Source of the DNA: CAVQCJ01 sp963771835
Lineage (GTDB): Bacteria; Actinomycetota; Actinomycetes; Prado026
Direction of reading: 5' to 3'
DNA: 64,000 nucleotides
Assembly (NCBI GenBank): GCA_963771835.1
Contig: CAVYVA010000002.1
Span: forward strand, 558,001-622,000
Shown: positions 8,591-17,567 of the stretch, piece after piece
Position numbering within the stretch: position 1 is the first letter of the stretch
Layout of the letters: every line of letters starts with the position of its first letter
Notes under the pieces: model-generated
Databases searched by the model: none
What the model was told of the DNA's origin: nothing
What the model saw: the letters and a program-made list of their open reading frames with translations, nothing else
Made by a program: the position numbers and the translations under genes

Positions 8591-8645
8591 CTGACCCTCC
8601 TCGTACGTCGGACTGCCCTGGCTCACCCTGTCACGCTCTCGCTCG

Positions 8646-9179
8646 TCACGTCCCGGCCACCCTCGCTCGCGCGACCATGCGCTCCCAGGCTGCGTCCCAC
8701 GACGGTCGTGGTACGCGGAACCACGTCAGCGGGACGCGGCCCAGCAGGCCCTGCCCAGGACCGGTCCAGGTGAGCGCGGCCCGGACGCGCAGAGACTGCA
8801 TCGCGCCGTCGAAGTCGGTCTGCGCACCGAAGACCCAGCCGTCGCGGACGACCAGCCACACCCACCAGGCCTGGTCGAGGTCGTGCCAGCCGGCGTCGGG
8901 GAGCGGGACCGGCGGCACCCCGGCCCACCGACGGCGCCCGGCGAGCATCTCGTCCAGGTCCGCGACCCAGGGAAAGGTCATGAGCGGCTCGGCTGCCGGC
9001 GCCGAAGGGTCGACCACGCGCAACGGCCCGGCCGCTGTCGGCCCCGGGTCGAACGGCAGCACCTCGACGGCGTCGAGCGGCCGCGCGCGCGACACGGGCA
9101 GGTGCAGCGACACCGGCCGCCCCGGGTTGCCGCTGTACATGGTGAACACTTCGAGGACGGGTCCCGGGTCATCGGTCAT
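8646..9179 (-). CDS. hypothetical protein
   Basis: 177 residues from the ATG at 9179, which follows GGGTGA. It is soluble, rich in Trp and Pro, with segments such as AWWVWLVVRDGWVFGAQ and a C-terminal basic helix (WDAAWERMVARARVAG). I recognise no domain. It lies 55 bases upstream of the dienelactone hydrolase gene on the same strand and may be cotranscribed with it. Codon use is like that of its neighbours. Confidence 0.7.
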   Translation of the reverse strand: MTDDPGPVLEVFTMYSGNPGRPVSLHLPVSRARPLDAVEVLPFDPGPTAAGPLRVVDPSAPAAEPLMTFPWVADLDEMLAGRRRWAGVPPVPLPDAGWHDLDQAWWVWLVVRDGWVFGAQTDFDGAMQSLRVRAALTWTGPGQGLLGRVPLTWFRVPRPSWDAAWERMVARARVAGT

Positions 9180-9242
9180 GCCGTCACCCTGCAGACCACG
9201 ACCCACCCGGTCGAGCGCGCCCGGCCCGGCTGTGGACAACGG

Positions 9243-10680
9243 TCAGGTGCCGGTCGCGTCTGTGCGTTCGAGGATGTCGTAGCCGCCGACGTGCGCCACC
9301 TTCGTGTACCCCGCCGTGAGCACCGGGGCGAGGATCCCGTACGGGTCGATGTCCTTCGGCTTCTGGTACACGACGACGAACCGTGGCGCCCGCGGCCCGG
9401 ACAGGTAGTCGGCCAGCAGCTGCCGCGCGCCAGGGATGTGCTCGACGTTGGCCTGCCACAGGTACGGGTAGCCGGTCAGCCGGTCGCTGAGCAGGTAGAC
9501 GTCCGCCGACGCGACGAACGCGTAGACGCGGTCGCCGGGCGAGCTGTGCGTCCGCAGCCAGTCGGCCACCTCGTCGTTGCCGAGCAGCCGATGGTCGGTG
9601 ACGACGGTCGTGGTCCGGTGCTCGGACGACCGCCCGGCGAGCACCGCCTGCAGTCCCAGCGGTACGGCCAGCGCCACGACCATCAGGCCCACCGCGGCGC
9701 GCCGGGACACCGATGCGGCGGCCACCCCCACGAGGACGGACAGCGGGGCCACCATCTGCACCCAGTAGTGCGGGTGCGCGTACGGGCCGCTGACGACGGC
9801 GAGCAGGGCGACGACCACCCACACCAGCATCGGCCACCACGGCACCGCCGGATGCCGCCGGCGCAGCAGCACCAGCCCGACGACCGCGACGACCGCGGCG
9901 CCGACCAGGTCCGGGGCGACATGCCAGGCCACGTGCCGGACCCCGTCCCAGCGGCCGGCCAGGGTCTGGCTCGCCCCGACCGTGCGCTGGAAGGTGACGA
10001 CGGCGTACCACCAGTCAGACCAGCCGGTGACCGCCGCGTGCGCTGCCGCGGTGAGCAGCGCCAGGGCGATGCCGGCGCCCGCGAGCAGGACCGGCGCCCA
10101 GCGCCGCCGGGTGCAGGCCAGCGCGACCAGGACGACCGGCGTGTCCACGGCGGACTGCTTCATCAGCAGCGCCGACCCGCACAGCACCCCGGCTGGGACC
10201 AGCCAGCCGGGCCGCAGGCCGCCGGCGCGCCACCAGAACCCCAGCGCGAGCCCGGCGCAGCCGACGGCCGCGGCGGCCAGCTCACCGTTGAGCTGGTACC
10301 CCTCGATCAGCGAGCCGGCACCGAGCACGGCCGCGGTGACCGCCGCGAGCAGCCCGGCGATCCGGCCGGCACAGGGCCCACGCGACCGCTCCGACGCCCA
10401 GCGCGAGCACCACCGCGACCAGCACCGCCGCGACCCGGATCGCCGCCGCCGAGTACGACACGGACGTGACGGCACGGAACAGCACAAGCAGCCCCTGCGG
10501 CCGGTCGACCCAGGCCTGCGGGGAGTACAGCCGCTCGCCGGCCGCCCAACGCCGGGCGATGTACCCGTAGCCGCCTTCGTCCGGGTCCAGCGGGAGGCCG
10601 ACCAGCGGCAGCCGCACCAGCAGCGTCAGCACCGCGACGCCGACAGCCCCCCACCAGGCGACGGTCCGCGCGCTGGTCAC
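9243..10680 (-). CDS. GT39-like membrane mannosyltransferase, frameshifted
   Basis: The N-terminal part starts with a GTG at 10680 (VTSARTVAWWGAVGVAVLTL) and carries LPLDPDEGGYGYIARRWAAG. The DxDE-type acidic motif in the first periplasmic loop is diagnostic of the ArnT/PMT/GT39 superfamily, which uses polyprenyl-phosphate sugars. The frame breaks at about 10366-10376 (CCGGCCGG) and the rest continues in the next frame as about nine membrane helices plus a C-terminal soluble domain (FVVVYQKPKDIDPYG). Removing one base restores a ~478-residue protein of normal length. Substrate unknown; it sits alone between a toxin module and a hypothetical gene. Confidence 0.75.
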
Positions 10681-10741
10681 CCCCGCATCCTGCCCGACCA
10701 CCGCGCCCGGACCTGCCCTCCGCCGATCACCCACCTGCTGA

Positions 10742-11089
10742 TCACAAAGACAGGTGCAACCGCAGCGCCGCGTCCAGGCGCGTCATGAGGTTCGGCGGGA
10801 CGACACCCAGTCGCGTCCCGACGCGTCCGTACGCCACCGACCGGACCTGTTCGGCCTGCGCCTTCGAGTCGATCGCCAGCCCGGTCTCGGACGCGAGCAG
10901 CAGGACCTGGAACGGGTGCACGCGCGTCACGTTCGAGGTGACCGGGACCACCGTCACGACGCCCAGACCCAGGTGCGTCGCGGTGGCGTTCGCACCGTCG
11001 TTGCTCACGATGACTGCAGGACGGCGCTTGTCCGCTTCGGCACCCCGGACCGGGTCGAGGTCGACCCAGCGGATCTCGCCACGCTGCAT
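10742..11089 (-). CDS. MazF/PemK-type endoribonuclease toxin
   Basis: 115 residues. It begins MQRGEIRWVDLDPVRGAEAD and continues KRRPAVIVSND, the standard MazF N-terminus in which RG-E-I-W-V-D-L and the RP-x-VIVSN loop form the SH3-like RNA-binding pocket. VVTVVPVTSN and KAQAEQVRSV are further family blocks. MazF enzymes cleave single-stranded mRNA. The start at 11089 overlaps the stop of the upstream antitoxin gene by one base (TGATG), so the two are cotranslated. An earlier in-frame start would extend into the antitoxin gene and is rejected. Confidence 0.9.
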   Translation of the reverse strand: MQRGEIRWVDLDPVRGAEADKRRPAVIVSNDGANATATHLGLGVVTVVPVTSNVTRVHPFQVLLLASETGLAIDSKAQAEQVRSVAYGRVGTRLGVVPPNLMTRLDAALRLHLSL

Positions 11090-11310
11090 CAGTCGGCCAC
11101 CGCGTCCCCGGCAGCCACAGCCCAAACGTCGGCATCGCCGGATGCCTCGAACTCCTGCCACGCCTGCGCGTAGTCCGATCCGATCTCGTTCGCACGGAGC
11201 AGCCGGACTGCTTCGTGTACGGCGGCGGACCGGGAGCTGTGCCCGTGCGCAAGCGCGAAGCCGTCGAGGAACTCGACATCGTCGTCAGGAAGGCTCACAC
11301 TCAGCTTCAT
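11089..11310 (-). CDS. MazE-like ribbon-helix-helix antitoxin
   Basis: 73 residues starting MKLSVSLPDDDVEFLDGFAL, a typical ribbon-helix-helix N-terminus: a short beta strand (KLSVSLP) and two helices, the second containing SSRSAAVHEAVRLLR. The acidic C-terminus (WQEFEASGDADVWAV) is expected to bind and block the toxin. It directly precedes the MazF gene with a one-base overlap, and an inverted repeat and promoter-like boxes lie immediately upstream. Confidence 0.88.
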   Translation of the reverse strand: MKLSVSLPDDDVEFLDGFALAHGHSSRSAAVHEAVRLLRANEIGSDYAQAWQEFEASGDADVWAVAAGDAVAD

Positions 11311-11347
11311 ACCTGAGATGCTACTCTTGGTACTACTCAGGTAGCAA
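11311..11347 (-). promoter_or_regulatory. promoter and operator-like inverted repeat of the toxin-antitoxin operon
   Basis: On the minus strand TTGCTA (11347-11342) and TAGCAT (11323-11318) are spaced 18 bases apart and resemble -35 and -10 boxes. The -10 box lies only 7 bases from the antitoxin ATG, so the mRNA would be leaderless or nearly so. The same stretch is bounded by a perfect inverted repeat ACCTGAG ... CTCAGGT (11311-11317 and 11336-11342). A ribbon-helix-helix antitoxin bound there would block the promoter, as is usual for autoregulated modules. Confidence 0.55.
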
Positions 11348-11361
11348 CGACGCGTGATCGT

Positions 11362-12291
11362 TCACGCGAGGCTCCAGGCGATCCCGTCGAGGATGTCGTG
11401 CTCGCTGACCAGGACCTCGGCGGCGCCGGCGGCCGCAACCACCGCCTCCAGCACCAGCGCCCCGGCCGCGATCACGTCGACGCGGCCCGGGTGCATCACC
11501 GGGAGCCGGGCGCGCTCGGCGCGCGTCATCGCGAGCAGCCGGGCGGTCAGGTCGCGCACCGCTCCTGCGGGCAGCCGGTAGTGGTGCGTGACGTCCGGGT
11601 CGTAGGCCGGCAGCCCGGCGTCGATCGCCGCGAGCGTGGTCACCGACCCGGCTAGGCCGACCAGGGTCCTCGCCTCGGTCAGCGGCACGGCGACCGCCGC
11701 GTCCGCCACCGCGGCGGCGATGTCGGCGCGCGCCGCCCCGACCTCGTCCGGGGTCGGCGGGTCGGAGTGCAGGCGCCGCTCGGTGATCCGCACGCAGCCC
11801 ACGTCGACCGAGCGCGCGGCGACCGGTCGGTCGTCGCCCAGCACGAACTCCGTCGAGCCGCCGCCGATGTCGACGACCAGGAACGGGCCCGGCTCGCGCC
11901 CCTGCAGCTCGCGGGTCGCGCCCGCGAACGAGAGCGCGGCCTCCTCGTCGCCGCTGACGACCTCGGCCGCGACCCCGAACCTCGCCCGCACTCCGGCGAC
12001 GAAGTCGGCGGCGTTCTCCGCGTCCCGGGACGCCGACGTGGCGACGAACCGCACCCTTCCCGCCGCCAGCTCCGCGATCCTGGCCGCGTAGGCGTCGCAG
12101 GCGGCGAACGTCCGGTCCAGGGCGGCCTGGGCGAGCCGGCCGGTCCGGTCGACCCCTTCGCCGAGCCGGACGATCTCCATGCTCCGGTCCAGCTCGGTCA
12201 ACGTCCCGGCGACCGGGTCGATGTCGGCGACCAGCAGCCTGATCGAGTTGGTGCCGCAGTCGACGGCGGCGACTCGGACGGCTCGGCTCAC
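11362..12291 (-). CDS. ppx: exopolyphosphatase / guanosine pentaphosphatase (Ppx/GppA family)
   Basis: 309 residues from a GTG whose GTGA overlaps the DUF501 stop. The ASKHA-fold ATPase motifs are present: VDCGTNSIRLLVAD (phosphate 1) near residue 9 and FLVVDIGGGSTEFVLG (phosphate 2) near residue 140, with the catalytic Glu in SGDEEAALSF. The protein releases phosphate from polyphosphate or converts pppGpp to ppGpp. This is the short actinobacterial form, like Rv1026. It is the last gene of the mfd-to-ppx cluster. Confidence 0.92.
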   Translation of the reverse strand: MSRAVRVAAVDCGTNSIRLLVADIDPVAGTLTELDRSMEIVRLGEGVDRTGRLAQAALDRTFAACDAYAARIAELAAGRVRFVATSASRDAENAADFVAGVRARFGVAAEVVSGDEEAALSFAGATRELQGREPGPFLVVDIGGGSTEFVLGDDRPVAARSVDVGCVRITERRLHSDPPTPDEVGAARADIAAAVADAAVAVPLTEARTLVGLAGSVTTLAAIDAGLPAYDPDVTHHYRLPAGAVRDLTARLLAMTRAERARLPVMHPGRVDVIAAGALVLEAVVAAAGAAEVLVSEHDILDGIAWSLA

Positions 12292-12815
12292 GGCTGCGGC
12301 ACCTCCTCGGCCGGGACGCAGGGGCCGGCCGCCCACCACGGCGGCAGCAGGGCGAGCGCCTCGTCGCCGAGCGGGTTGGCGCCCGGTCCCGCCGCCAGGG
12401 CGTGCGCGACCAGGACGTGCAGGCACTTGACCCGGTCCGGCATGCCACCCGCCGACACGCCGCCGAGCTCGGGAACCACCTCGAGCCGGTCGCGGGCGGC
12501 GACATACCCCTCGTGCGCGTGCCGGTACGCGGCCGCGAGCCCGGTGTCCGCGGCCAGCCGCTCGGTCATCTCGCGCATCAGCCCGGACGACTCGAGCCGG
12601 CCGACAGCGGCGGTCGCCCGCGGACAGGTCAGGTAGTACAGCGTGGGGAACGGCGTCCCGTCGGGAAGCCGGGGCGCTGTCCGGACGACGTCCGGCAGAC
12701 CGCAGGCGCACCGGTGCGCCACGTCGACGACGCCGCGGGGCTCCCGGCCCAGCTGGACGCCCACCGCCCGGACGTCGGCGTCGCCGAAGGCGCGGCCATC
12801 GGCAGCACTGGTCAC
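12288..12815 (-). CDS. DUF501 domain-containing protein
   Basis: 175 residues from a GTG. It contains CACGLPDVVRT ... LPDGTPFPTLYYLTCPRATA, GLMREMTERLA and the C-terminal GGMPDRVKCLHVLVAHALA, the conserved blocks of DUF501 (Rv1025-like). The clustered Cys residues and CxxH pairs suggest metal binding, but the function is unknown. Conserved position between divIC/ftsB and ppx supports the identification. The C-terminus overlaps ppx by four bases. Confidence 0.9.
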   Translation of the reverse strand: MTSAADGRAFGDADVRAVGVQLGREPRGVVDVAHRCACGLPDVVRTAPRLPDGTPFPTLYYLTCPRATAAVGRLESSGLMREMTERLAADTGLAAAYRHAHEGYVAARDRLEVVPELGGVSAGGMPDRVKCLHVLVAHALAAGPGANPLGDEALALLPPWWAAGPCVPAEEVPQP

Positions 12816-12816
12816 C

Positions 12817-12866
12817 GGCTCAGCGCTCGCACAGGCTCAGTGCTCGCACAGGCTCAGTGCTGCGCA
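12817..12866. repeat. 17-bp tandem repeat, about 2.9 copies
   Basis: Units are GGCTCAGCGCTCGCACA at 12817, GGCTCAGTGCTCGCACA at 12834 and a third copy starting at 12851 that diverges after 11 bases. The repeat fills the gap between the DUF501 start and the ftsB stop and runs into the last codons of ftsB. Because 17 is not a multiple of three, copy changes would alter the ftsB tail or the spacing only. Confidence 0.85.
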
Positions 12867-13399
12867 GGCTGGTCGGCGCCCTGCACGCTGTCCCACAGCT
12901 CGGTGTACCAGGCCGGCAGGACCTGCGCGGTCTGCCTCGGGAGGGTCTGCGGCTGGGCCGGGTGGTCCGGCTGCAGCACCACGTACGCCGTCTCGCCGGG
13001 CAGCACGAAGTGCAGCCTCTCGCGAGCCTGCGCCTGGACGTACGCCGGGTCGGCCCATCGCTTCTTCTGCGCCTCGAGGGCGTCGACCCTGGCCTGGGTC
13101 GCCGCCGACTGGGCGCGCAGCCTGGCCAGCTCGCCGTGCTGGCGGAGGTACTCCTTGACCGGCCAGGTGTACGCGACCGCAAGCATCGCTAGCACGACGA
13201 ACAGGGCGGTGGCGCGTCCGGTGAGGCGCCGCCCGCGGGCCCGACCCGAAGGGACTGGCGTCGCCGTCGCGTCCGTCTCGATGGCGGCAGGAGCCCGCGC
13301 CGGCCGAACCGGCCGGTCGCGCCCGGGCGCGCGGCCCGCGGCGGGGCGCGGACCGGAACCGGCGCGGGCGGCCGCCCGAGAACGTCGGGGCGCCGTCAT
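12854..13399 (-). CDS. FtsB/DivIC-type septum formation initiator
   Basis: 181 residues. A ~60-residue Arg/Ala/Pro-rich cytoplasmic region precedes one membrane helix (ATALFVVLAMLAVAYTW). A coiled coil follows (ELARLRAQSAATQARVDALE), then the conserved DPAYVQAQARERLHFVLPGE. That order is typical of FtsB/DivIC, a bitopic partner of FtsL and FtsQ in the divisome. The long basic N-terminus is common in actinobacteria. It sits 52 bases after enolase, in the conserved eno-divIC order. Confidence 0.9.
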   Translation of the reverse strand: MTAPRRSRAAARAGSGPRPAAGRAPGRDRPVRPARAPAAIETDATATPVPSGRARGRRLTGRATALFVVLAMLAVAYTWPVKEYLRQHGELARLRAQSAATQARVDALEAQKKRWADPAYVQAQARERLHFVLPGETAYVVLQPDHPAQPQTLPRQTAQVLPAWYTELWDSVQGADQPAQH

Positions 13400-13451
13400 C
13401 GCGACCCGAGGGACGGCTGGGGCTGGTGGGGCGGAAGCACCGGTCCAGCAT

Positions 13452-14732
13452 CTACCCCGCGAAGCGCGGGAACGCGGAGCGACCCGCGTACCGGGCCGCG
13501 TCGTCGAGCTCCTCCTCGATCCGCAGCAGCTGGTTGTACTTGGCGACCCGCTCGCTGCGGGCCGGCGCGCCGGTCTTGATCTGGCCGCAGTCCGTCGCGA
13601 CGGCCAGGTCGGCGATCGTGGTGTCCTCGGTCTCGCCCGAACGGTGGCTGATCATGCAGCGGTAGCCGTTGCGGTGCGCGAGCGAGACCGCGTCGAGCGT
13701 CTCGGTCAGGCTGCCGATCTGGTTCACCTTGACCAGCAGCGCGTTGGCGGCGCCCTGGTCGATGCCGCGCTGGATCCGCTCCGGGTTGGTGACGAACAGG
13801 TCGTCGCCCACGATCTGCACCCGGTCGCCCAGCGCGGACGTCACGTGCACCCAGCCGGCCCAGTCCTGCTCGGACAGGGGGTCCTCGAGCGACACCAGCG
13901 GGAAGTCGGCGACCAGGCTCTCGTAGTACGCGGTCATCCACTCCGCCGACCGGTCGGAGCCCTCGAACCGGTAGCCCGCCTCCGAGTGGAACTCGGTCGC
14001 GGCGACGTCCACCGCGAGCGCGACGTCGGCGCCGGGGCGGTACCCGGCTTTCTCGATCGCCTCGGTGATCAGCTCGAGCGCGGCCCGGTTGCTCTCCAGG
14101 TCGGGCGCGAAGCCGCCCTCGTCGCCCAGCCCCGTGGACAGCCCGCGGGCCTTGAGCACCGCCTTGAGGCAGTGGTAGACCTCGGCGCCGCAGCGCAGCC
14201 CGTCCGCGAACGTGGCCGCGCCGATCGGCGCCACCATGAACTCCTGGATGTCCACGTTGCTGTCGGCGTGGGCGCCGCCGTTGACGATGTTCATCATCGG
14301 GACCGGGAGCAGGTGCGCGTTCGGGCCGCCCAGGTAGCGGAACAGCGGCAGCGAGGCCGACTGCGCGGCCGCCTTGGCCACGGCCAGGGAGACGCCGAGG
14401 ATCGCGTTCGCGCCGAGGCGGGACTTCCCCGCGGTGCCGTCCAGGTCGATCAGAGCCTGGTCGACCAGGCGCTGCTCGGTGGCGTCGAAGCCGACCAGCT
14501 CGGGCCCGATCTCGTCGATCACCGCGAGCACGGCCTTCTCGACACCCTTGCCGCCGTACCGGGCCGCGTCGCCGTCTCGCAGCTCGACCGCCTCGAACGC
14601 CCCGGTCGAGGCACCGGACGGGACGGCCGCCCTCGACACGGTGCCGTCGTCGAGGGCGAGCTCGACCTCGACGGTGGGGTTGCCGCGCGAGTCGAGGATC
14701 TCGCGGGCTCCGACGGCCTCGATCGATGCCAC
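13452..14732 (-). CDS. eno: enolase
   Basis: 426 residues, the normal length. It begins ASIEAVGAREILDSRGNPTV with the substrate loop SGASTGAFEAVELRDGD. The metal ligands are in SLEDPLSEQDW and VGDDLFVTN. The catalytic Lys is in NALLVKVNQIG, and the signature SHRSGETEDTTIADLAVATD is present. It interconverts 2-phosphoglycerate and phosphoenolpyruvate in glycolysis. It belongs to the mfd-to-ppx gene cluster. Confidence 0.98.
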   Translation of the reverse strand: MASIEAVGAREILDSRGNPTVEVELALDDGTVSRAAVPSGASTGAFEAVELRDGDAARYGGKGVEKAVLAVIDEIGPELVGFDATEQRLVDQALIDLDGTAGKSRLGANAILGVSLAVAKAAAQSASLPLFRYLGGPNAHLLPVPMMNIVNGGAHADSNVDIQEFMVAPIGAATFADGLRCGAEVYHCLKAVLKARGLSTGLGDEGGFAPDLESNRAALELITEAIEKAGYRPGADVALAVDVAATEFHSEAGYRFEGSDRSAEWMTAYYESLVADFPLVSLEDPLSEQDWAGWVHVTSALGDRVQIVGDDLFVTNPERIQRGIDQGAANALLVKVNQIGSLTETLDAVSLAHRNGYRCMISHRSGETEDTTIADLAVATDCGQIKTGAPARSERVAKYNQLLRIEEELDDAARYAGRSAFPRFAG

Positions 14733-14809
14733 GGCAGCACTCCTTCGTACGGGACGACTCGAGCGGACGCTCAGGCGTGCGGGAAGGGGCCCACCCTACC
14801 GGCGGCGGT

Positions 14810-16504
14810 CTAGAGCCCCAGCAGCGTGCGCAGGTGCCTGGGCGGCGGGGAGCCGTGCGCCAGCAGCTCGTCGTGCCGGGCCCGGACCGAGCGGTCGGCG
14901 CGGTCCGCCGCCAGCCGGCGGGACAGCTCGGAGACCTCGCTGTACCCGACGTAGTACGTGGAGAGCTGGGCGCTGGTGAGCAGGGCCCGGCGCCACTTGC
15001 CGGCCGCCTCGCCCAGCTCCTGGTGCCCGCGCCCGGTCATCAGGGCCAGCGCCTCACCCTCGGTCATCCCGTGCGCGTGCACCCGGACGTCGAGGATCGC
15101 GTTGATCGTCGTGCGGAGCTGCATCTTGAGCTGCTGGAGGGCCACGGCGCGGCCGCCGTACCCGGCCCGCACCATGAGCTCCTCGGCGTAGACGGCCCAG
15201 CCCTCGACGAACGGCCCGCTGTTCAGCGCGGCGCGCACCGGCGTCGGCCCGCCCGCCGCCGCAGCTGCCGCGGTCCGCGCCGAGCGGCTGGAGTGCGCCA
15301 GCTGCAGGACGTGCCCGGGCATCGCCTCGTGCACCGTGAGGTTGCGCAGCTGGTGCGCGTTGTACTCCCGGTAGAACGAGCGCACCCGGTCGGCGCTCCA
15401 GTCGGCCGGCGCCGGTGAGACGGCGAAGTACGTGGGCAGGTCGGCCGGCTCGAGCGGGCCGGGCGCGTCGCAGTACGCCACCGCCACCCCGCGGTGGATC
15501 TCCGGCATCTCGATGATCTGCACCCGCTCGTCCCAATGCTCGGGCACGGTGACCAGGCCGTTCGCCCGTACGAACTCGGTGCTCTCCGCGAGCGCCTCGG
15601 CGCACCGGCCGAGGACGGTCGAGTCGTCCACGAAGCCGGACTCGGCGTACTCGTCCAGGACCTCGCGCGGGTCGCGGCCCTCGACCAGGTCGGCGATCTC
15701 GGTCTCGACCCGCAGCAGGTCGCTCTCGGCCCTGACCAGCACCGAGTCCGGCGGGGTCTCGGTGTCCAGGGTGTGCCACAGCTTGGCCGCGTAGAGCTCG
15801 GGGCCGAGCCGTGGGTCGCGGTCGGCGTCGACCGGCCCGCCGACCGTCAGCGTCGCCTCCAGCCAGGTCAGGTGGTCGTCGAGCGCCTCCAGCGCGGCCG
15901 TCCTGGCCGGGTCCACCTCGGCGCGCAGGGCCGGCTCCTTCTGCAGCGCGTCGGCCACCTCGTGCTCGACCAGCGCGCGGGTGCCGCGGAACTGGCCGAT
16001 GGCGGTCTCGACGTGCACGCGCGGCATCGCGCCCAGCGCGGCCCGCGCGACCGCGAGCGAGGCCGGGACCGCGGCCAGCCGGCCGGCCAGCGAGCGCAAC
16101 CGGTCGCCGAGGGGGGCGAAGTCCCTGGCCAGCAGCAGGTACAGGGCGGTGCCCGGGTTGGCCGCGAGCGGGTCCCAGCTGGACGGGCGCAGGTCGTCGA
16201 GCTCGAACAGCCGGGCGGACAGGGCCGACCGCAGCATCTCGTGGTCGACCCGGTGGTCGGCCGACAGGAGGGGGTCGTCGACGGCGTCCACCGCGCCCAG
16301 CCATCCGCTGAGCACCCGCCGGGCCTCGTCCAGACCCTCGGGGCTGCGGTCGGGCAGCCGGTCGTCGTAGCGGTGCTCGCCCAGGCCGGTGGCCGACACG
16401 GGATCCAGCGCGAGCAGGTCGTCGAGGGCGTCCCTGGCGATCCGGGCGAACCCGGCGGTCACCGCGTCGGCGTCACCCATGGGCTCGGTGGGTCCTGTGC
16501 TCAC
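14810..16504 (-). CDS. DUF885 family protein (M32-like metallopeptidase fold)
   Basis: About 564 residues from a GTG at 16504 (an in-frame ATG lies eight codons later). The diagnostic zinc-binding motif is NLTVHEAMPGHVLQL, where HExxxxH binds zinc and Glu is catalytic. It is followed by NSGPFVEGWAVYAEELM, as in DUF885 proteins, which are related to zinc carboxypeptidases. Substrate unknown. It lies 10 bases after mazG and 77 bases before eno. Confidence 0.88.
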   Translation of the reverse strand: MSTGPTEPMGDADAVTAGFARIARDALDDLLALDPVSATGLGEHRYDDRLPDRSPEGLDEARRVLSGWLGAVDAVDDPLLSADHRVDHEMLRSALSARLFELDDLRPSSWDPLAANPGTALYLLLARDFAPLGDRLRSLAGRLAAVPASLAVARAALGAMPRVHVETAIGQFRGTRALVEHEVADALQKEPALRAEVDPARTAALEALDDHLTWLEATLTVGGPVDADRDPRLGPELYAAKLWHTLDTETPPDSVLVRAESDLLRVETEIADLVEGRDPREVLDEYAESGFVDDSTVLGRCAEALAESTEFVRANGLVTVPEHWDERVQIIEMPEIHRGVAVAYCDAPGPLEPADLPTYFAVSPAPADWSADRVRSFYREYNAHQLRNLTVHEAMPGHVLQLAHSSRSARTAAAAAAGGPTPVRAALNSGPFVEGWAVYAEELMVRAGYGGRAVALQQLKMQLRTTINAILDVRVHAHGMTEGEALALMTGRGHQELGEAAGKWRRALLTSAQLSTYYVGYSEVSELSRRLAADRADRSVRARHDELLAHGSPPPRHLRTLLGL

Positions 16505-16514
16505 CCGCACGACG

Positions 16515-17559
16515 CTACCGCTGCCGGGCTGAGGCCTCCTGCTCGGCGGCACGGACCCGCTCGGCGTACGCGCGCGCGGCTGCGCGCAGGGCCGCCTCCG
16601 CGTCGACCCCGGCGGCCGACGCGCGCGCGACGATGGCCAGCAGGAGCGCGCCGACCTCCTCCTGGGTGGGCCGGCCCGGCAGCCGGCGGTCCGGCGGCAC
16701 CGACGTCCGGTACGGGCACGGCCACGCCGGCACGCTCGGCCCGGCCCAGCAGCTTGGCCGCCAGCGCCAGCGCCGGCTGGTCCAGCGGCACGCCGTCGAC
16801 CGCGGACGTACGGCCCTTCTCGACTCGTTTGAGCTCGTCCCAGCGCGCGTCGACCTGCTCGGCCGTCGCGGCGGCCGTGCCGTCGGCCGGCGCGAACACG
16901 TGCGGGTGCCGGGCGATCAGCTTGTCCACGATGCCGGCGGCGACGTCGTCGACGGACCAGGGGCGCTGCGGGTGCTCCTCGCCGAGCCGGGCGTGGAACA
17001 CCACCTGGAGCAGCAGGTCGCCGAGCTCCTCGCGCAGCCCGTCCAGGTCGTCGGTCTCCACCGCCTCGACGGTCTCGTAGGCCTCCTCGAGCAGGTACTG
17101 CAGCAGCGACCGGTGCGTCTGGGCCGCGTCCCACGGGCAGCCGCCGGGCGAACGCAGCCGGTCCATCACCGCCACCAGGTCGAGCAGGCGGGCACCCGGC
17201 AGGTCCCAGGAGCCGGCGACCAGCTCGACCTCGGGCGGCTCGGGCCGTCCCGCGTCGTCGCCGGCCTCGACCAGCCGGACCGCCAGCGCGTCGGTGAGAC
17301 CGGCGTCCCCGTCCGGGCCCAGCAGCCAGACCACGGCCGCGGCCTCGGCCCGGCGCAGCAGGAACCCGGCCCGGGCCGGCGCGTCCGGCGCGTCCTCGGG
17401 GACCCGCAGCACGAGCCCGGCCAAGTCCAGGGCCGCGGCCAGCGGGTGCTCGGCAGAGGCCGCGTACACCTCGTCCGAGCCGGTCAGCGCCGACCAGCCC
17501 GCGAAGGACAGCAGCCCCGGGGCGACCCGGTGCGTGGTGGACAGCAGGACGAGCGGCAC
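16515..17559 (-). CDS. mazG: nucleoside triphosphate pyrophosphohydrolase MazG, frameshifted
   Basis: The central MazG domain has the signature GCPWDAAQTHRSLLQYLLEE, EELGDLLLQVVFHARLGEE and a C-terminal ARWDELKRVEKG, with EExxE/D metal-binding helices. An N-terminal ~120-residue extension is typical of actinobacterial MazG such as Rv1021. The frame is lost at about 16670-16720, after VAVPVP. The C-terminus (RPTQEEVGALLLAIVARASA ... AAEQEASARQR) reads in the next frame, so removing one base gives ~347 residues. MazG hydrolyses (d)NTPs to NMPs and cleans oxidised nucleotides. The GTG start at 17559 is 8 bases after the upstream stop. Confidence 0.87.
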
Positions 17560-17567
17560 CGCGGAGG

